Positions 62,304 to 64,000 of a DNA stretch of 64,000 nt are shown here, piece after piece. The translations under genes were made by a program, and so were the position numbers. Each line of letters opens with the position of its first letter. The first letter of the stretch is position 1. The stretch comes from Synechococcus sp. BIOS-E4-1 (GTDB taxonomy: Bacteria; Cyanobacteriota; Cyanobacteriia; PCC-6307; Cyanobiaceae). Location: assembly GCF_014279995.1 (NCBI RefSeq), contig NZ_CP047935.1, forward strand, positions 1,447,494-1,511,493, written 5' to 3'. The notes under the pieces were generated by a model. The model made no database searches and was not told the DNA's origin. It saw nothing but the letters and a program-made list of their open reading frames with translations.

Positions 62304-62597
62304 TTGAAAGGGGAAACCGTCTTAGGAGTAATTCCTCTGTACTGTGTGGCAAGACCAAGGACCTCTGAGTTCGTTGAAGTGATCCCTTGCAGTGGCCTGG
62401 AGATCTACGAGCACAAGGGAAGGAGTTGCCTTGGAGTCAGGAGATACGACAGGAACGCTGGGCGATACATCACTCGATCAACTGGTCAACACACAGTTGA
62501 AGAGGCTCGTGCATAGGCGCTGGAGAACCTTCAGATGATCTTCAGTGAGGAGTTACAGGAGAGGGGTGGGAGTACCCCTATGGCCTATGGCTATTGA
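62304..62597 (+). pseudogene. Integrase-like N-terminal fragment with in-frame stop
   Basis: Reads VARPRTSEFVEVIPCSGLEI, then LGVRRYDRNAGRYITRSTG and QHTVEEARA up to a TAG at 62514. The same frame then continues ALENLQMIFSEELQERGG to 62597. The pattern (YDRxxxRYITRSTG..VEEARxxALE) resembles the N-terminal region of tyrosine integrases, where no stop is expected. The catalytic domain is missing. It is probably the leftover of an older insertion. The family assignment is by eye. Confidence 0.45.
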
Positions 62598-63034
62598 TGA
62601 TCAACACATTGATGTAATGAGTGAGGGGTAGGGGATAGGGGCCACTCACAACACTTGTCTGTGGTGGTCACACACAAGGGTGTGAGCCATACGCCAGACC
62701 ACTAGTGACATTTTTCTTGATGTTCTGAACCAGCTTTGTGTTTGAATTCCGAGTTGTGTTTCGGAGAAGAAACAAGATGTCATAGATTATCTCCGCATCC
62801 ATCTGATGCACATCCGCCAAACGGGCTATTTTTGGATGCAACGGAGTGTTTTGTATAAGTCTCTTACTGAGTTCTTCTCATATCTTGCCTAAGCTATAAA
62901 TTTTATATCCACCCGAGCCAGTCAAGACCGATCTCTGAGTTCGCTCAAACCCAAAATTTTCCCGGCCAGCATTTCTGACCTCCAGACCTGTTTAGGTGGT
63001 AGATGGAATAGAGAATCGTCTCTAGCCTGTGAAT
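62598..63034. other. Intergenic stretch without genes
   Basis: About 430 bp, AT-rich towards the right, with no convincing coding frame. Around 62660-62700 there is repeat-like GTGGTCACACACAAGGGTGTG sequence. The last 45 bp hold the conserved leader and hairpin of the next gene. Confidence 0.5.
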
Positions 63035-63093
63035 ATGAAATACCATGCCCTCTTCGGAGTCTTGCTCCTCTCAGCATCACCTGCCATTGCTGA
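62991..63093 (+). repeat. Duplicated leader and signal-peptide region, copy 1
   Basis: Resembles 63660-63762: TTTAG.TGGTAGATGGAA, then a hairpin AGAGA-ATCG-TCTCT (63010-63023), CCTGTGAATATGAAATA, then the signal-peptide codons. Similarity stops at the mature protein. Confidence 0.75.
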
Positions 63094-63469
63094 AGACCTC
63101 ATCTATTTGGAATGTGATGTAAAAGCGACTGAAACTACTATCCAGTCAAGCACGAATGAGATTTTGGAGAAGAGAGACTTGGCAACTGTAGGTTTTTACA
63201 AGATAGATACCATCAACAGCCGACTCACCAGTGATAATTCAGGTGATTGGGAAGACGCAACTATTGCTAATGGTATTGCCACAGGTCAGTTCAATGAAGT
63301 TGAAAATGGAGTAACTGTTGTAGGTAAGGCATTGATAGAGTTCTCTCCTCCTGGGGTCTTCAACATGCAATACACTGCTTCACAAGATGATATTTTATTG
63401 AAAATGGTGATGACGGGTACTTGTCAAGACACTGATAGAGAAACTGCTGAAAAGGGTATGAATCAATGA
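63035..63469 (+). CDS. Small secreted protein
   Basis: 144 residues from ATG 63035 (GTG 63029 is also possible). The signal peptide is MKYHALFGVLLLSASPAIA with an AxA-type site before EDLIYLECDVKATETT. The mature domain has 3 Cys or fewer and a probable beta-rich fold (ATVGFYKIDTINSRL, GVTVVGKALIEFSPPGVFNMQYTAS). No family is recognised. It shares its leader region and signal peptide with the gene at 63704 but not its mature part. Confidence 0.65.
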   Translation: MKYHALFGVLLLSASPAIAEDLIYLECDVKATETTIQSSTNEILEKRDLATVGFYKIDTINSRLTSDNSGDWEDATIANGIATGQFNEVENGVTVVGKALIEFSPPGVFNMQYTASQDDILLKMVMTGTCQDTDRETAEKGMNQ

Positions 63470-63659
63470 AACTCCCAGTTCTCCTTACAAGCTTTTGATG
63501 CAGTTATTGCAATGATAAGGGCGATTGAGCTTGATGTGCCGATGAATCTCTAACTCCATACTCACCCCTCCCCCATTTGATACTGCAAACAAAACTGTAA
63601 TACCCATAGAAATCCAGCCCTTATATCTGAGTGCCCAGGATTTCATATCTCCCGAACTA

Positions 63660-63762
63660 TTTAGCTGGTAGATGGAAAAGGGACTCGTCCCTAGCCTGTG
63701 AATATGAAATATCTCGCCCTTTTCGGTGCCTTGCTCCTCTTAGCATCACCTGCTTCGGCTGA
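63660..63762 (+). repeat. Duplicated leader and signal-peptide region, copy 2
   Basis: Partner of 62991-63093. The hairpin reads AGGGA-CTCG-TCCCT (63679-63692). Compared with copy 1 one A-T pair has become G-C, so pairing is kept. Confidence 0.75.
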
Positions 63763-63988
63763 TGAGAATTATAGAAGTGGAGTCTTCGAGGCAGAAAAGT
63801 ATAAAATGACTTTTCATCCTTATCCCAATACAGAACACAAGTATTCTGTCTCAGTGATTGAATCAAGATCTGTCAAAGATGAGGATGGTGACATTGTTTC
63901 ATCTGCATTTGATATTGATTTTGAAACAGGTGAAGTGGATGCATTTATTTCGGCAATGGGGAGAGGATTTTCACACCTTTATCGATGA
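63704..63988 (+). CDS. Small secreted protein
   Basis: 94 residues from ATG 63704. The signal peptide is MKYLALFGALLLLASPASA, followed by DENYRSGVFEAEKYKMTFHPYPNTEHKYSVSVIE and an acidic C-terminal part. The family is unknown. Upstream sequence and signal peptide are duplicated from the gene at 63035, while the mature regions are unrelated by eye. The stop at 63986-63988 is inside the window. Confidence 0.6.
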   Translation: MKYLALFGALLLLASPASADENYRSGVFEAEKYKMTFHPYPNTEHKYSVSVIESRSVKDEDGDIVSSAFDIDFETGEVDAFISAMGRGFSHLYR

Positions 63989-64000
63989 TGTCCTTGATTA

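Noticed and set aside
1-64000. tRNA gene as integration target or elsewhere in the window
   Set aside because: No tRNA cloverleaf or typical TTCGA-type arm was noticed at either att repeat or in intergenic gaps, although a dedicated tRNA scan was not possible.

Overview
The window is a piece of a marine picocyanobacterial chromosome, most likely Synechococcus. The indicators are phycobilisome and bilin genes (ApcF-type allophycocyanin beta subunit, PcyA), photosystem and chlorophyll genes (Psb28, GUN4, ChlP), the dense gene-on-gene packing typical of small marine genomes, and clade-typical accessory families: high-light-inducible protein, DUF1651-like proteins and prochlorosin (ProcA) lanthipeptide precursors.

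Layout. 1-9050 is core chromosome: flavin reductase-like protein, an exported AlaRS-like protein, two AI-2E family membrane proteins, Psb28, MnmH, GUN4, an RsbW-like ATPase, a methyltransferase and small conserved proteins. 9051-26178 is an integrated mobile element of about 17.1 kb. It is bounded by a perfect 27-bp direct repeat that is the last codons and stop of glnA. 26154-62254 is core again: glnA, apcF, aminotransferase, tadA, PLP decarboxylase, GTPase, FHA-PBP1, lspA, bioY, M16 proteases, pcyA, a DevBCA-type exporter, glycosyltransferase, rpsB-tsf, recG, VanX/VanY-like peptidases, sulfite reductase, glyS, chlP, typA, an LPS transport operon and ccsA. 62255-64000 is a second, sparser accessory stretch with an integrase-like remnant and two related small exported proteins that share a duplicated leader.

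The element. Next to its glnA end lie two translationally coupled tyrosine recombinases. Inside both ends are iterated TTTTGGGGAC repeats that look like integrase arm sites. It carries a CyRepA-like replication protein (DUF3854-like fold plus P-loop ATPase), a complete phage large terminase with an N-terminal HTH, two unknown genes coupled upstream of it, and RHH-like regulators, but no capsid, portal or tail gene. Its cargo is five tandem procA genes with conserved intergenic modules, an hli gene and a DUF1651-like array. I read it as a terminase-bearing, phage-satellite-like or tycheposon-like integrative element that carries lanthipeptide substrates. The modifying enzyme ProcM is not in the window and would have to act from elsewhere. 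This combination, and the use of the glnA 3-prime end as attachment site, is the most interesting part of the window.

Other notable points: the AlaRS-like protein with a Tat-type leader, a structured rpsB leader, a covarying hairpin in front of the duplicated signal-peptide genes, a cysteine-free ProcA core made of PATY repeats, and the separation of glnA from its own terminator by the insertion.
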